From Thermothielavioides terrestris NRRL 8126 (Eukaryota; Ascomycota; Sordariomycetes; Sordariales; Chaetomiaceae): DNA of 64,000 bases. Shown here in pieces: positions 1 to 10,457 of this stretch. The notes below the pieces were generated by a model that searched no databases, was not told the origin of the DNA, and was given only the letters and a program-made list of their open reading frames with translations. The position numbers and the translations under genes are program-made. The stretch is from NCBI RefSeq assembly GCF_000226115.1, contig NC_016457.1, positions 2,542,001-2,606,000 of the forward strand, read 5' to 3'. Within the stretch, counting starts at the first letter, position 1. The number at the start of each line of letters is the position of its first letter.

Positions 1-1448
1 CTGGCTGGAAATCAGCTCCTTCTCCTCCGGCATCGGATCGCCATCGTGCCACTTGAGGGAGCGCTCAAAGATGCGTCGGCCGATGTTCCTCTCGATCGTG
101 TCCACCGTATCTCTCAGAGACTTGATCACGGCCTGCCCCTTCAGTGCCTCGACCGTCAGCGACGAGGTCTGGGCGGGCATGATGATGAACGCGACGACCG
201 TCATCTTGCTCCCAGACGACTTGAGCCGATGGTTCAAGCGGGCGAGCGACTCGATAAACATGTCAACGCCTTTATTCCTGAACTCGTACCGACCCGCCGT
301 GAAGAAGTAGAGCGTGTTCTCGGGATCGAAGTCGTAGTGGCCATAGAAATGGCCTCGGACAAAGTCGTGGATCTTCTCCTTGGACTGCTGGTGCAGGTTC
401 TGGAACTCGTGGACCGCCGAGAACTTGGTCACGTTGAGGCCGTTCGGCAGGACACCGTCGGGCTTGCGCTTGAGTAGATGCTCACTCTCATAGGCTGTGA
501 TGTGCGAGACCGTGGTAAACACGTCACAGGAATGCGCCGCAGCTCGTTCGATGCAGTACCGGTGGTAGATACCGCGCTTACCCGCCTCAGCATCCACGTC
601 GAAGTGCTGGAGGTTGTTGTAGAAGTCGACGGAGCCGGCACACAAGTATCGACCGAGCAATGTCGCATGGGTCGTGAAAATGGTCGTCACGTCGATCTGC
701 CGCTTCCTGGTCAAGGGCAGCGCAACGCCTGCCAGCCATTCGTGGAAGTGCGCAATGACCGCCCTCTTCTTTTCGTGGCATACGTACTGCAACAGGGTCA
801 GCTTCAGCTTTGTGAGGCTTTCCGGTCGTCCATGAATCGGGCACCAACCTCCCCGAGGAACCATGCAACGAGATAGCCAAAGACGACGGCCTCGTTGGTC
901 TCATCGTCGTTATCGGGCGACGGGATGGAGGCAACATTCCACAGGTCACCCTTCCACTCATTCATATAACCGTACGCCGTCTTGGTGTCGAAGAGGAGCA
1001 CTCTAGGAGCTCCTTCAATCAGCCACCGCCCATACAGCATACCGATGCCGCGGTCCTTCATGGACTGGATTGTTGCGGCAAGTTCGGGGTTCGTGGGCTC
1101 CATGGCCTCGACCTCGACGGCCGCCTACAACTCGGTTAGCACTCTCGAATACCTGGAGGACCCTCAAAAGGAGACGAGAAGGTACTCAAGCAAGGAAGCA
1201 CATACGGAGTGGTGGTTGAGAGGCCCAATGAGGGTGTAGCGGTCGCCATATTCTGCTGTGGTTACCGGGGCCTTGGATTTGATGACGGAGTAGATGCCGC
1301 CGACTGAGCGCACACGTTAGCCGGGCTACAGAATCTCCGCAAGGAGAGCCGGCACGAGCGAACCTCGATGCGCGACTTCTGTCGCGATCTCAAACAGCAC
1401 GTGGTTCTTGACGTCGCGTGGCTCGCGCTCTGCTTCCTCGTTGGCCAT
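1..1448 (-). CDS. gsy1: Glycogen synthase (GT3 family), N-terminal part
   Basis: Cytosolic enzyme that adds glucose from UDP-glucose to glycogen primed by glycogenin. Exons on the minus strand are 1364-1448, 1206-1303, 849-1124 and 786 down to the window edge; introns are 60, 81 and 62 nt, all GT-AG. Together they give 415 in-frame codons, against about 700 residues for the fungal enzyme, so the C-terminus lies outside the window. The ATG at 1446-1448 opens with the family N-terminus ([20 protein letters not shown], then [20 protein letters not shown]). Exon 3 carries [17 protein letters not shown] and [20 protein letters not shown], and exon 4 carries the IAHFHEW and [19 protein letters not shown] blocks. 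Exon 3 also reads 20 codons past its donor to a stop inside intron 3, so splicing at 848 is needed. The identification is firm; only the splice sites are inferred. Confidence 0.95.
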
Positions 1449-3088
1449 TGTAGATTCGAGTGCGAACTGGGAAGTGTTTGCCTCAGGGCAATCGGTAGCA
1501 GCGGGGAACGCGATGTCGCGGGCGGAATGAGCGTGTTCAGTCCACAATGTCTCCGATCGAGGCTCGAAGGCGAGACTGGTGGTAGACTTCCAGCTTTCAC
1601 AGCTGGACTCTTTGAGCAGACTTGATGACTGGCAAACCCGGCCCCGGAAGGAGGAAAAAATAAGAAGAGGAAAAATGAGCCTTTTAGGGAGCTCTAGCGA
1701 GGATCAGTCGCTGAGAGCCGAGATTTGAGACAGCATATGGGCGGGTCAAGTTCTGTGTTTCTTCTAGCGGCCGAACACAGCGCCCAGGGCGGGGTGACGG
1801 CGGATACCGGGGGGTCGCAGGAGCCGTAGGCGCGGCTGGGTGAGCGGCAAAGCACGCTGGAGGCACGGCGCGGTAAAGCCCGAAACGAAGAATAGGATCT
1901 CGAAGTTGGAAGGGGGAGGCGTCTGGCGCAGCTGCTCAGAGGAGGTTGGTGAGAGCTTCGTGGCGGTGGAATCTTGGAGCGGGCAAGACACCGATGCCAG
2001 AGCTCTTCGCTTTTGAAGGTCCCCCTTCCATGTTGGGAGAGCTCAAGGTTCCAGCTCAGTCGCTTCCAGTTTGGAGCTAGAAGGTACCTTATTCGGTGGA
2101 GCTGAACTTTCGCGTACTTCCTGTTTGGCTGCCCTACCTTTGGAAGGAAAATACGGTAACGCCACTAGGCCATAGCATACGGAGTGCGCTGTCAGCCTTG
2201 CACTACCAAGTACACCATTACCAGCCGCTGCTGGGGGTTCCCTCCTCGCTAGACCCGCGCTATACCTATGACGACATTGGTTCCTCCGCCGTTGCGGGGT
2301 TCCGCATTCTCAACTCCAGGTTAAACCACCGACACCAGTTCCACCAAGATCATCGTCCCCAGCTCACAGTGGGATGCCGGTGAAATTGCGGGGCTTCAGC
2401 CAATAGCCCCTTTTGTTGGCTTGTGTCGTGAAATTGGCCCAACCACATTGGTCAGTCCGCTCAGCGGATGGGGGACACAGCACCGCTATAGAAGTTCAGT
2501 GAGTGTCTACACAGTTCTCCGCGAAGTTCGCTGTTGGATACGAGATGGGTGGGCGGTGTCAGTTTAACGATCCCTGGGCATCAAGGAACCGGACACTTCC
2601 CCGTCAATACTTGGCCACGGGCCATCGCACGGCTGCCTAGCAGCAATGACAATGTCCGAAGTGTCTTCGCTACGGTGGGCGGGCGCGGATGATGATCCCG
2701 TCACCATCATTGCAAAGGAACTGTGTCGCCAACTGGTTCTGCAGGGGCAAGTGCTCTTGCAGGTACTTTAACACAATGCTTTTGCTCGGAAGAGGCTTCT
2801 TTGATGCATCGAACAACAGAATTGTGTCAGCGCCTGACAAAGACATGGTTGGTCTGAAAAGCCCATTGCCCGAGCCCCTGGTATCAGACTGTCTCGCCTA
2901 TAAATGATAATCCATCGAACAAAGGAAGCAGAGAGCAATAAGAAGGCCCCGCCTATGTACGGGAGCGTGACGAAGCCCTCCTCCGGCGGATTGATTCTGG
3001 ACAACCACATACGGCGTGAACCAGACCAGAGAAAAGCCAACCTGTAACCTAACAATATAATCTGCTCTCGAACTTGAGCTTCGCTACA
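1449..3088. other. Divergent intergenic region, glycogen synthase / repeat-protein gene
   Basis: This 1.6-kb stretch separates two divergent starts. No open frame in it has an ATG start together with recognisable protein sequence. It should hold both promoters and leaders. The only element I can point to is a TATAAA at 2899-2904, about 185 bp before the ATG at 3089. Confidence 0.6.
2899..2904 (+). promoter_or_regulatory. Candidate TATA box
   Basis: TATAAA lies 185 bp upstream of the ATG at 3089. The position suits a core promoter with a leader of about 100-150 nt. It is a sequence match only. Confidence 0.35.
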
Positions 3089-3952
3089 ATGTCTCCACGA
3101 AGAAGGTACCGCGGCAGCGGCGACAGAGACTACGACAACGGCCACAACGGTTACAGCAACAGCGACAGCGACAGCAGCAACAGCAACGGTGGGTATCATA
3201 ACGGTGGGTATCACAACGGTGGGTATCATAACGGTGGGTATCACAACGGTGGGTATCGTAACGGGGGAAATCATAACGGTGGATACCACAACGGTGGGTA
3301 TCAAAACGGTGGGTATCGTGATGGCTGGGGCAATGGCAGACCAGGTGGACACGGAGGGTATTGGCCCCGAGGCCACAATCGGCATCAGAACCCCCGCAAC
3401 CGCTTCGACTACGATCAAAACGGCGGTAACCGCGGGCGTAACGGCGTGCGCAACGGCGACAGGAACGGGCACGGCGATCGGAACGGACACGGCGACCGGA
3501 ACGGACACAGCGACCGGAACAAACATGGCGGCCGGAACGGGCACGGCGGCCGGGACGGCAAAGGCGACCGGAACGGCAACATCTCTATACTGGAGGCATA
3601 TCTCGACAAGCTTTTGATCAGGAAGCACTTTGACGTCGAGGAGCTCCAAAAACTGGCCTGGATTACCGCTCTCATCCTCAAGCTCATGTGGGACAAGGGT
3701 ATGAGGCAAGGGATGAATGCCTTGGAAATCTCCCGAGCGTTGAGTATTCCGGTGACAGTCAGTCAATGGCTCCGCGAAGTCGCCACCAGCTTGATCAGCG
3801 CTACTCCCGATGCAGAAGGGGACATCGAAATGCTGGATGCCGACCGGGAGCACAACAACTTCCAAACACTGTTTGCCGAAGGCCCCGACTTCACGAGGAT
3901 CTTCGTCGATATGTTGGCCAGATCTGTACCATTTCCTGGAAGGCAACATTAG
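3089..3952 (+). CDS. Gly/Tyr/Asn tandem-repeat protein, unknown function
   Basis: Single-exon gene of 287 residues. The frame is also open upstream to a TTG at 3074, but the first ATG is at 3089 (context ACAATGTC). Residues 1-33 are basic, then rich in Ser, Asp and Asn. Residues 34-78 are nine five-residue units of the GGYHN type (DNA 3188-3322). After a Gly/Arg/Asn linker come seven six-residue units of the GDRNGH type (3455-3580). The last 120 residues look folded and helical (start ISILEAYLDKLLIRKHFDVE, then LAWITALILKLMWDKG), with an acidic patch near AEGDIEMLDAD. The protein has no signal peptide or clear membrane segment. GGY and RG-type repeats occur in RNA-binding and phase-separating proteins, but I recognise no family. 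Low-complexity DNA can be open by chance, so the non-repetitive C-terminal half is the better evidence that this is a gene. Confidence 0.6.
   Translation: MSPRRRYRGSGDRDYDNGHNGYSNSDSDSSNSNGGYHNGGYHNGGYHNGGYHNGGYRNGGNHNGGYHNGGYQNGGYRDGWGNGRPGGHGGYWPRGHNRHQNPRNRFDYDQNGGNRGRNGVRNGDRNGHGDRNGHGDRNGHSDRNKHGGRNGHGGRDGKGDRNGNISILEAYLDKLLIRKHFDVEELQKLAWITALILKLMWDKGMRQGMNALEISRALSIPVTVSQWLREVATSLISATPDAEGDIEMLDADREHNNFQTLFAEGPDFTRIFVDMLARSVPFPGRQH
3188..3322 (+). repeat. 15-bp coding minisatellite, nine units
   Basis: Nine 15-nt units of the form GGTGGGTATCATAAC encode GGYHN with variants GGYRN, GGNHN, GGYQN and GGYRD. The first four differ only at a synonymous T/C, which suggests recent expansion. 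Confidence 0.9.
3455..3580 (+). repeat. 18-bp coding repeat, seven units
   Basis: Seven 18-nt units of the form GGCGACCGGAACGGACAC encode GDRNGH with variants SDRNKH, GGRNGH, GGRDGK and GDRNGN. It is a second and independent array in the same reading frame as the 15-bp array. Confidence 0.85.
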
Positions 3953-6510
3953 TGCCGGGGCTTCCTGTGGAAGGGCCGACAGGACATTTGGTAGGTTCCA
4001 GGTTACCACTATGCATGCATCGCTGTAGCCGTTCTCTGGTGGGAGCTTTGGGATAATTTCTGTGAATTTCACTGACTGGGACTGGGACTGGGACTGGGTC
4101 GGATGGGCAAATCAGGGAAAAGAACACACTTGGATTCAAGGAGCCTGGAACAAGGGAGCCTAGCTCCCGTGAGACGTCAGAAGATAGTGTCAAGGTCCGT
4201 TGAAACAAAGGGGCACGGAAGTTGGCGGCCATTGATGCCTGTGTGCGGATCATCGTGACCAAGGTACGGTAGGTTAAGAATCAACAGTGCACCCACCGAA
4301 GGATAGAACGAACTGCTCCCAATGCGCTTTTCCTCATAGTGAGTCAAAATTCAACATAGTAGTAGAAAAACAACCTGGCTCGCTGTCCCTGGTCCATACG
4401 CGAGATACCAGGGATTCGGAGACCTGCCCTTTTGTCACTCGGCTTATAGCCCTTGAAGAGCATGGACTCAGAGAAGGCGCGGGCAGTGTCAGTGTCGAAT
4501 ACGACCAGACAGAACCGAAGTGGGCCTCACGTGATAGCTAGCATTAGCTCGCGTTAACTTGAAATCGACTGCTGCCCGTCGGCTCTTCTCCACTCCACTA
4601 CGGACTCCCTCGTCCCTCTTGCCTTTCACCAAAGCCTGTCGGCCCTGCTTGCCGTCGCTGGACTCTGATGCACATACTCCAGGCCTGTATCAGCGTATTA
4701 TCGATGCTTCATTTTCCCGTCATGTCACCCCGCTTCGATTTTCAATCGGGTCCCGAGGCCTCCGTGCTGGTTTTAGCACTGGCGGGGCTTTCCTCGCACA
4801 GCGACCGGAAGTGTGCGTCTCTCGCTAGAACCCTATCGCAGACTTGATTCTATCCCAAACGACTCGAACGCAGAAAGAGTGGAAGAGAGGAAGCCCTGTC
4901 GGTTTTCTGGTGACGATCTCCTCCAGGAAGCGCCCCTGGGTTGGTCTGGGCTTTCCGCCTCGCGGCCTTTTGAACCTTAACCATCATTACGCCAATCGCC
5001 CGAGCCGCCAGCAATGAGCCGCCAGCAATGCGTCGTCGCACTATCTCCACCACTGGCTGTGGATCGCCGCATACGCACCCGACACAATCAGTCTGCACCT
5101 CCACATGCTTCTGGAGATAGAATGGCCGCACCCCAACGGCGTCCGAACCCGGCTCTGGGAGCTGACAGCACTTCAACCCGCCACGCCCTACATTTCGGAA
5201 CAACCCTTTCCATGGGGCTTTGGATACTTCGCGTCTCACCGTTGCACCTTGCATCTTGCGGAGAATAGGGTTGATTACATCCGAGGGTGAAGTTGAGAAT
5301 GCTGTGGCTCGCGGCTCAATGTTGTTCGACCCGGACTTCTGTCCAACCCCGCCGATTTCACCGGCGCCCGAACCCAGAGCGCCGGCCAAACAACAACAGA
5401 TGGCTACGGAGAACCCCCTATGGCCATACCTCAGGGCAATTGACTTCGCGCAGCTAACAGTTTGCCCACCCCTCACCCCCCTCCTCGCGGGACCCCATCG
5501 CCATTTGCAGCGGCGGGATGATGCGAAACGCAGGACAGCGGTTATTTGCACGGTTGCACAGACCCTGAGAAGCGCTGGCTCTGCCTCGGGCGGGTGAGAG
5601 CTAGGCTGATGCTTTTGAGCCCCCGTGGATCTGGTTCTGGGCTGCATTCGTAAAGCATATGCCGTATATAGTGGTCTCTGTTTGGTGATCAAGTATCTGC
5701 AAGCCTCAGCCCGAACTACGCTTGGGCTGGCAGGGTTGCGGGACAAGGTGTGGATGGCGCGGTTTGTCAGCTCTGGAGCCAAGGTCTTGTGCTCCTTTGT
5801 TGGAACGCCGGGAAGAGCTGGGTATCATCGAACTTGGGAGAGCTCCAGGGCCGAGCGTGCACCGAGCGTGCACAAAGCTGGGACTGCACGCAACCCAGCC
5901 TTTCGCCGGGTTGTTGCTTGCCTGGAGACGGCACCTATACCGGACAACTGCTTGGTGGGATTGGGACATTGTCAAGCCGGCTGCGCACCCTTCCCGGGTT
6001 CGCGGGTGCATGGCAAATACTTGATCCCCACCTCCAGGCACGGCAACAGCGGCCAGTGTCGAACATCACCCGAACCTGGCTCAGCGACTTGCATCAAAAG
6101 AACAGGTGCCTCGGACACCCGTCGAGTCTTGCTTGCTGGATCCGACTCCAGGCTGGGGGTTTGTCCATGCAGGCTGTTGCGCAGCACCGATCAATACCGC
6201 GCAGCCAGATCCAGCGGGGAAAACCAGCGAGCAAGCCGTTGCGTCGGAAGCTCTCGCAGTTCTTTTCGCCCGCAGCACTATTTTTCTGGCCGCCAGGTTT
6301 TGGGTGGTGTTTTCTGACCTAAGATCTTTTTCTCTATCCAAGGTGGGCGGAGATTCAACGGTGGACGTCCAGCACCTAGCTGCCCCGCCCTTGACAGCGC
6401 TAAGACGCACCTGTGGCGGCGGGCTGGCCAGGGCGTCTGCATGTATCGGGGTCGCGCTCCCCCCGGTCAAACTGGGCCGCCTTGACCAACTAAAACTCAG
6501 AGTTGGAGCG
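3953..6510. other. Gene-free 2.6-kb region upstream of the CTD kinase gene
   Basis: Several frames stay open on both strands (for example 4850-5782 minus and 5625-6317 plus), but they start at non-ATG codons, look like nothing I know and shadow one another, as expected in GC-rich DNA. The region holds the 3' end of the repeat-protein gene and the promoter and leader of the kinase. A short GGGACT array lies at 4074-4098. Confidence 0.5.
4074..4098. repeat. (GACTGG)4 simple repeat
   Basis: Four perfect 6-bp units lie in intergenic DNA just after the repeat-protein gene. Confidence 0.85.
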
Positions 6511-9500
6511 ATGGACGACTCTGCACGCCATCGACGCCGGGACCGTCCTGCAACACCGAATGGCAGCGGCAGCCACCGAGACAGCCAGCACCGCCGCCAG
6601 GACGGAAATGACCTCGGCATGACTTCTTCACGAAGATCCATCTCGCCTGCCGCTGTTGCTGTGAATCGGTCGTCAGAATCCACCCGAGATCGCGAGCGAG
6701 GGCGAGAGCGGGACCGGGACCGGAACCGGGCCAGGAAGCACCGCTCTTCGAACGCTCCTCCTCCGCCCCCGGCTCATCCCCGCGGCCGGTCTGTCGAACC
6801 ACCGCTTCCTGCGCCCCAGCATCGCCGTCGCGACCGGAGCCGCAGCACCGAGCGCCACAGCGGCCGTCTGCCGCACTGGTCGCATCGCTCCCCACGCCGT
6901 CGCCGTGACCGTTCTCGTTCCCGTGACCCTGCTCATCGCCGCGAGCCTCGCGTCTCTCCCGGTCGCCGAGCTGAAAATCCTGGCTCCCCAAGCCTCCGAA
7001 AAGAGGCCCACGAAAGCATCGAGCATCGTGCCGCTCGCCTCTCATCGCGATCGCCAGCCCCAAGCAAGCGTCGACGCAGCCCTAGACCGTCCTTTGGCGG
7101 GCAGTCGCCACCGAAAAAGTCTCGACACGACGCGAGCCCAGCACCACTAGAGAGGGGTGTGCCGCCGAAATCTCTGCAGCCGAGGGTTGATCGTGCCTTG
7201 TCCCCCCACCTGCACCGCGCCCGTTCCCCTGAATCCCGTGACCGGCGTTCAAAGCCCAGCAGACGGCCGGCCCACGCCACGTCTCCCAGTCCGCCCCGCC
7301 GGCGTAGATCCCCGTCGCCCCGTGGCAGCCCTCCCCCGCGGCCGCAGCCCGAAGTCCTAGCCCGCGATAGGAGCGCATCTCCGAAACGTCGGCCCCGGTC
7401 TCCTCGCCCCCGCGATTCCCGACGTCGATCCAGATCACGCCCTCGCAGCCCTCTTGCAGGGGATAGCAGGCCGCCAACCGCATCTGATACCGGGTCGCGC
7501 CGGAGACCAAGCTCCGACCAAGGGTCATTCCGTGCGTCTCACAAACCGGTTCCGTCCGATTTCCCGCGAGGAGGCCGACCCCCTAAACCGACCAAAAAAG
7601 GAAGGGCCCGCGACAGGCCACGGTCATCTAAGCAATCCGACCCCGCCTCCGGTGCGAACAGTGTTGAAGTGAACATGGCGGCCAGAGGCGGCTTCCGTGG
7701 GGGGTTCAATCCTCAACAACTGCAGTCTGGCTATCCGAAAGGGCAATATGATGCCCGCGGCTACGGCCAGTCTCCGGGCCATGGGACGCCCGTGTCTTCA
7801 TTTCACGGTTCCCCAGCAGTTCAGTCGCCATTTGGAGGCAGTGGACGGGGCTGGAACAACCAACCACAATTTTCCCCTCAAGGGTTCGTTAGCCTCACCC
7901 TTTGTCCTTTGCTCCTTCAGAGAACGTGCAGTGAGCTGACAGCATAGCAGCCAATTCTCGCCCTCGTATGCTCATAACAATTATGGGCCTCCCACAGGGC
8001 CCCAAGGCCAGTATCACTCGGGGCCGGCGCACTCTCCTCCTTACCCGCCGACTGGACCTTCCTCCCAATACCCAACAGGGCCGTACCGTGGTGGCCACCG
8101 AGGCGGCTCATTCCGCGGCAGCCCGTTCCCTGCCCGAGGGGGCGTCCGAGGTGGTTTTAAGAGTACGCAGTGGCACACCCCAAGCAACAACGCTCGAGGC
8201 CAAGCTGGGCAGGCTGAGGACTCGGAGCCGTCTCACGCTGCTTCCCATCAGTCTCCAAGCAGCCACGCCGGGCCTCCATCGGAGAAGGGCGAGCTCTCGG
8301 CGGCAGAGAGTGACAACCCTTTCAGGCCCTCTAAGGAGTTGCAAGTCGAGGACACGAGCAAGGAAGACCAGCCGAAAGAGGAAAAGATGCCGCCTCCAAG
8401 CCGGCCGCCTCCCACCGGCCCGCAATCCGCGACGCCCAATAAGTTCAGCTTTAGCATGAAAAACGCGGCGAGGCCGGCCGTGGCGGCACCGAGACCAGAG
8501 ATATCGTCCAAATTCAACGCTGCTCCAGCGGCTCGAGAGCCGCCGAGCAAGCCGGCGCAGAAAGCGCCGCCAACGAGGCCAGAGCGAGACCGGGGCGGCT
8601 TCCCCAAGAATGCGCCCACGGAACCAGCGTCAGCCCGACCGCGTCCCGGCGTGCCAAGCGGCCCCGGCGACCGCAGACCGCTCGAGACCAGCAGGCAGCC
8701 AGAGCCGACGCCGAAGACACGGAAAGTGAAGAAGATCGTGAGGCGGCTCAAGGAGAAGCCCACCCTCCCTCCGGATTTTGCGGCCTCCAAGTCTGTGTTC
8801 TTCAGGAAGCCGGGCAACGAATCCGTCGTGGGCTCGGGCACATACGGCAAGGTTTTCAAAGGGCTGAACGTATACACAAAGAAGTTGGTGGCTCTTAAGA
8901 AGATCCGGATGGAGGGCGAGAAAGACGGCTTCCCGGTGACGGCTGTGCGGGAAATCAAGCTGCTGCGCTCGCTCAGCCACAAGAATGTCGTCCAGCTGCA
9001 GGAGGTCATGGTCGAAGCCAACGACTGCTTCATGGTGTTCGAGTACCTGTCGCACGATCTGACGGGCCTCCTCAACCACCCGACCTTTACCTTGCACCCT
9101 GGGCATAAGAAGCATCTTGCCCAGCAGCTCTTTGAGGGGCTCGACTATCTCCACACGCGCGGCGTATTACATCGGGATATCAAGGCTGCCAACATACTGG
9201 TCAGCAACGAGGGCATCCTCAAGCTCGCTGACTTCGGCTTAGCTCGCTTCTACGCGAAGCATCACCAGCTTGATTACACCAACCGTGTGATCACCATTTG
9301 GTACCGCTCGCCCGAGTTGCTACTGGGAGAGACGCAGTACGGTCCGGCCGTAGATATCTGGAGCGCCGCCTGCGTCATGGTGGAGATCTTCACGACGCGC
9401 GCCATCTTCCCCGGGGACGGCAGCGAAATCAACCAGCTGGAAAAGATCCATGCGGTTCTCGGGACCCCCAGCAGAAAAGACTGGCCAAACATGGTCGAGA

Positions 9501-10118
9501 TGCCCTGGTTCCCGCTCCTCAGGCCTACCTACCGCAAACCAAGCGTCTTTGAAGAGAAGTACAAGGGACTGCTTACTCCTGCCGCCTTTGACCTGCTTTC
9601 CTCCATGTTCCGGTATGACCCAGACAAACGCCCAAGCGCCGCCGAGGTCCTGAAGCACCCGTACTTCACCACGGAGGAGCCCGCCCCGCGGCAGGCGGTT
9701 GAGTGAGTGGCGCATTCCCTCTTTGGAACGCGTTACCTGATGCTAACTCGGGGATAATTGCAGGCTCAAAGACATTGGCGGCGAGTGGCACGAACTCGAG
9801 TCGAAGGCTCTCCGGCGCGAGAAGGAGAAGAGGGAAAAGGAGCGGGCGCGCGCCGCCCAGCACCAGCACCAGCAGTCCGGGCCGAAGGAAGACGGCCCGG
9901 AAAGCTCCAGCTCTCGTGACAGAGAGCGGAAGCGGCCGAATGAGGGCTCCGATGCACAGCGAGAGGCGAAGAGGCCCCATATCGAGGCTAACGGCAAGGC
10001 GGAGAGATCTGGCCAGACGGGTAGCAGCCGCGATCTGGAGCTGGACGCGGCGTCCGGGAGGTTAGTGCCCGTTCAGGATTCTGGATCCGCGCGAAATCGA
10101 GCCTCCGGGAATGGGTAG
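6511..10118 (+). CDS. ctk1: CTD kinase catalytic subunit (CTK1/CDK12-type)
   Basis: Cyclin-dependent kinase expected to phosphorylate Ser2 of the RNA polymerase II C-terminal repeats in the nucleus. Exons are 6511-7883, 7951-9702 and 9764-10118 (1159 residues). The start is the first in-frame ATG. Residues 1 to about 450 form a long RS/RD/proline-rich region like that of metazoan CDK12. A Gly/Tyr/Gln-rich stretch follows, then the kinase domain at about 740-1032: glycine loop GSGTYGKVFKG, PITALRE-like helix FPVTAVREIK, catalytic loop HRDIKAANI (Asp about 867), DFG (about 885), and T-loop YTNRVITIWYRSPE. The C-terminal exon begins with the Ctk1-type LKDIGGEWHELESKALR extension and turns highly charged. 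Yeast Ctk1 is only 528 residues, so the N-terminal region is greatly expanded here. Intron 1 ends in a TAGCAG tandem acceptor. The kinase assignment is firm; CTK1 over BUR1 rests on the activation-loop surroundings and the tail. Confidence 0.93.
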
Positions 10119-10457
10119 GACCGCGCTGTGTATATACTACTCAGAGGGGAGCGGGTATCATTATACCCGAGAGGAGACAGCTCGGCTTACAACAAATGAG
10201 GAGGGGGTGGCCGGGAGGTTAGACGGAGTATACGGAATGTAAAATGCAACGAATGTACGACTGCCTATCCTATGATGACACCCGCCGCGGCCCTCTTTTG
10301 AGTGTGTAAGCCGTGAACCGTTGACGTGATCGGACATGGAAATGAGTTCCTTTCAAAAGAGCGTGGGATCGAACCTAGGAATCTTCATGGTGCACGCGAA
10401 TGCTCGGTAAACAAGTTAATGCCATATATACTATCACATAATTATACCTCCAGTAGT
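10119..10457. other. Convergent 3' region, CTD kinase / acyltransferase
   Basis: This stretch contains the two 3' untranslated regions. The AT-rich part near 10410-10450 (ATATATACTATC, AATTATAC) could serve polyadenylation. I see no further gene. Confidence 0.5.

Noticed and set aside
2768..4072. 434-codon minus-strand open frame full of Val/Pro/Ala runs
   Set aside because: It is the antisense of the two tandem arrays at 3188-3580. Repeats without stops keep several frames open, the outer parts look like nothing, and the plus-strand frame has the better ATG and a non-repetitive domain.
4850..5782. 310-codon minus-strand frame
   Set aside because: It overlaps equally long frames on the other strand and shows no recognisable pattern or biased composition. 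I treat the region as non-coding.
10365..10375. Minus-strand GGTTCGATCCC, a perfect pol III B-box, followed by CTCTTTT
   Set aside because: The T-stem does not pair, no A-box lies at the right distance and no cloverleaf can be drawn, so it is not called as a tRNA.
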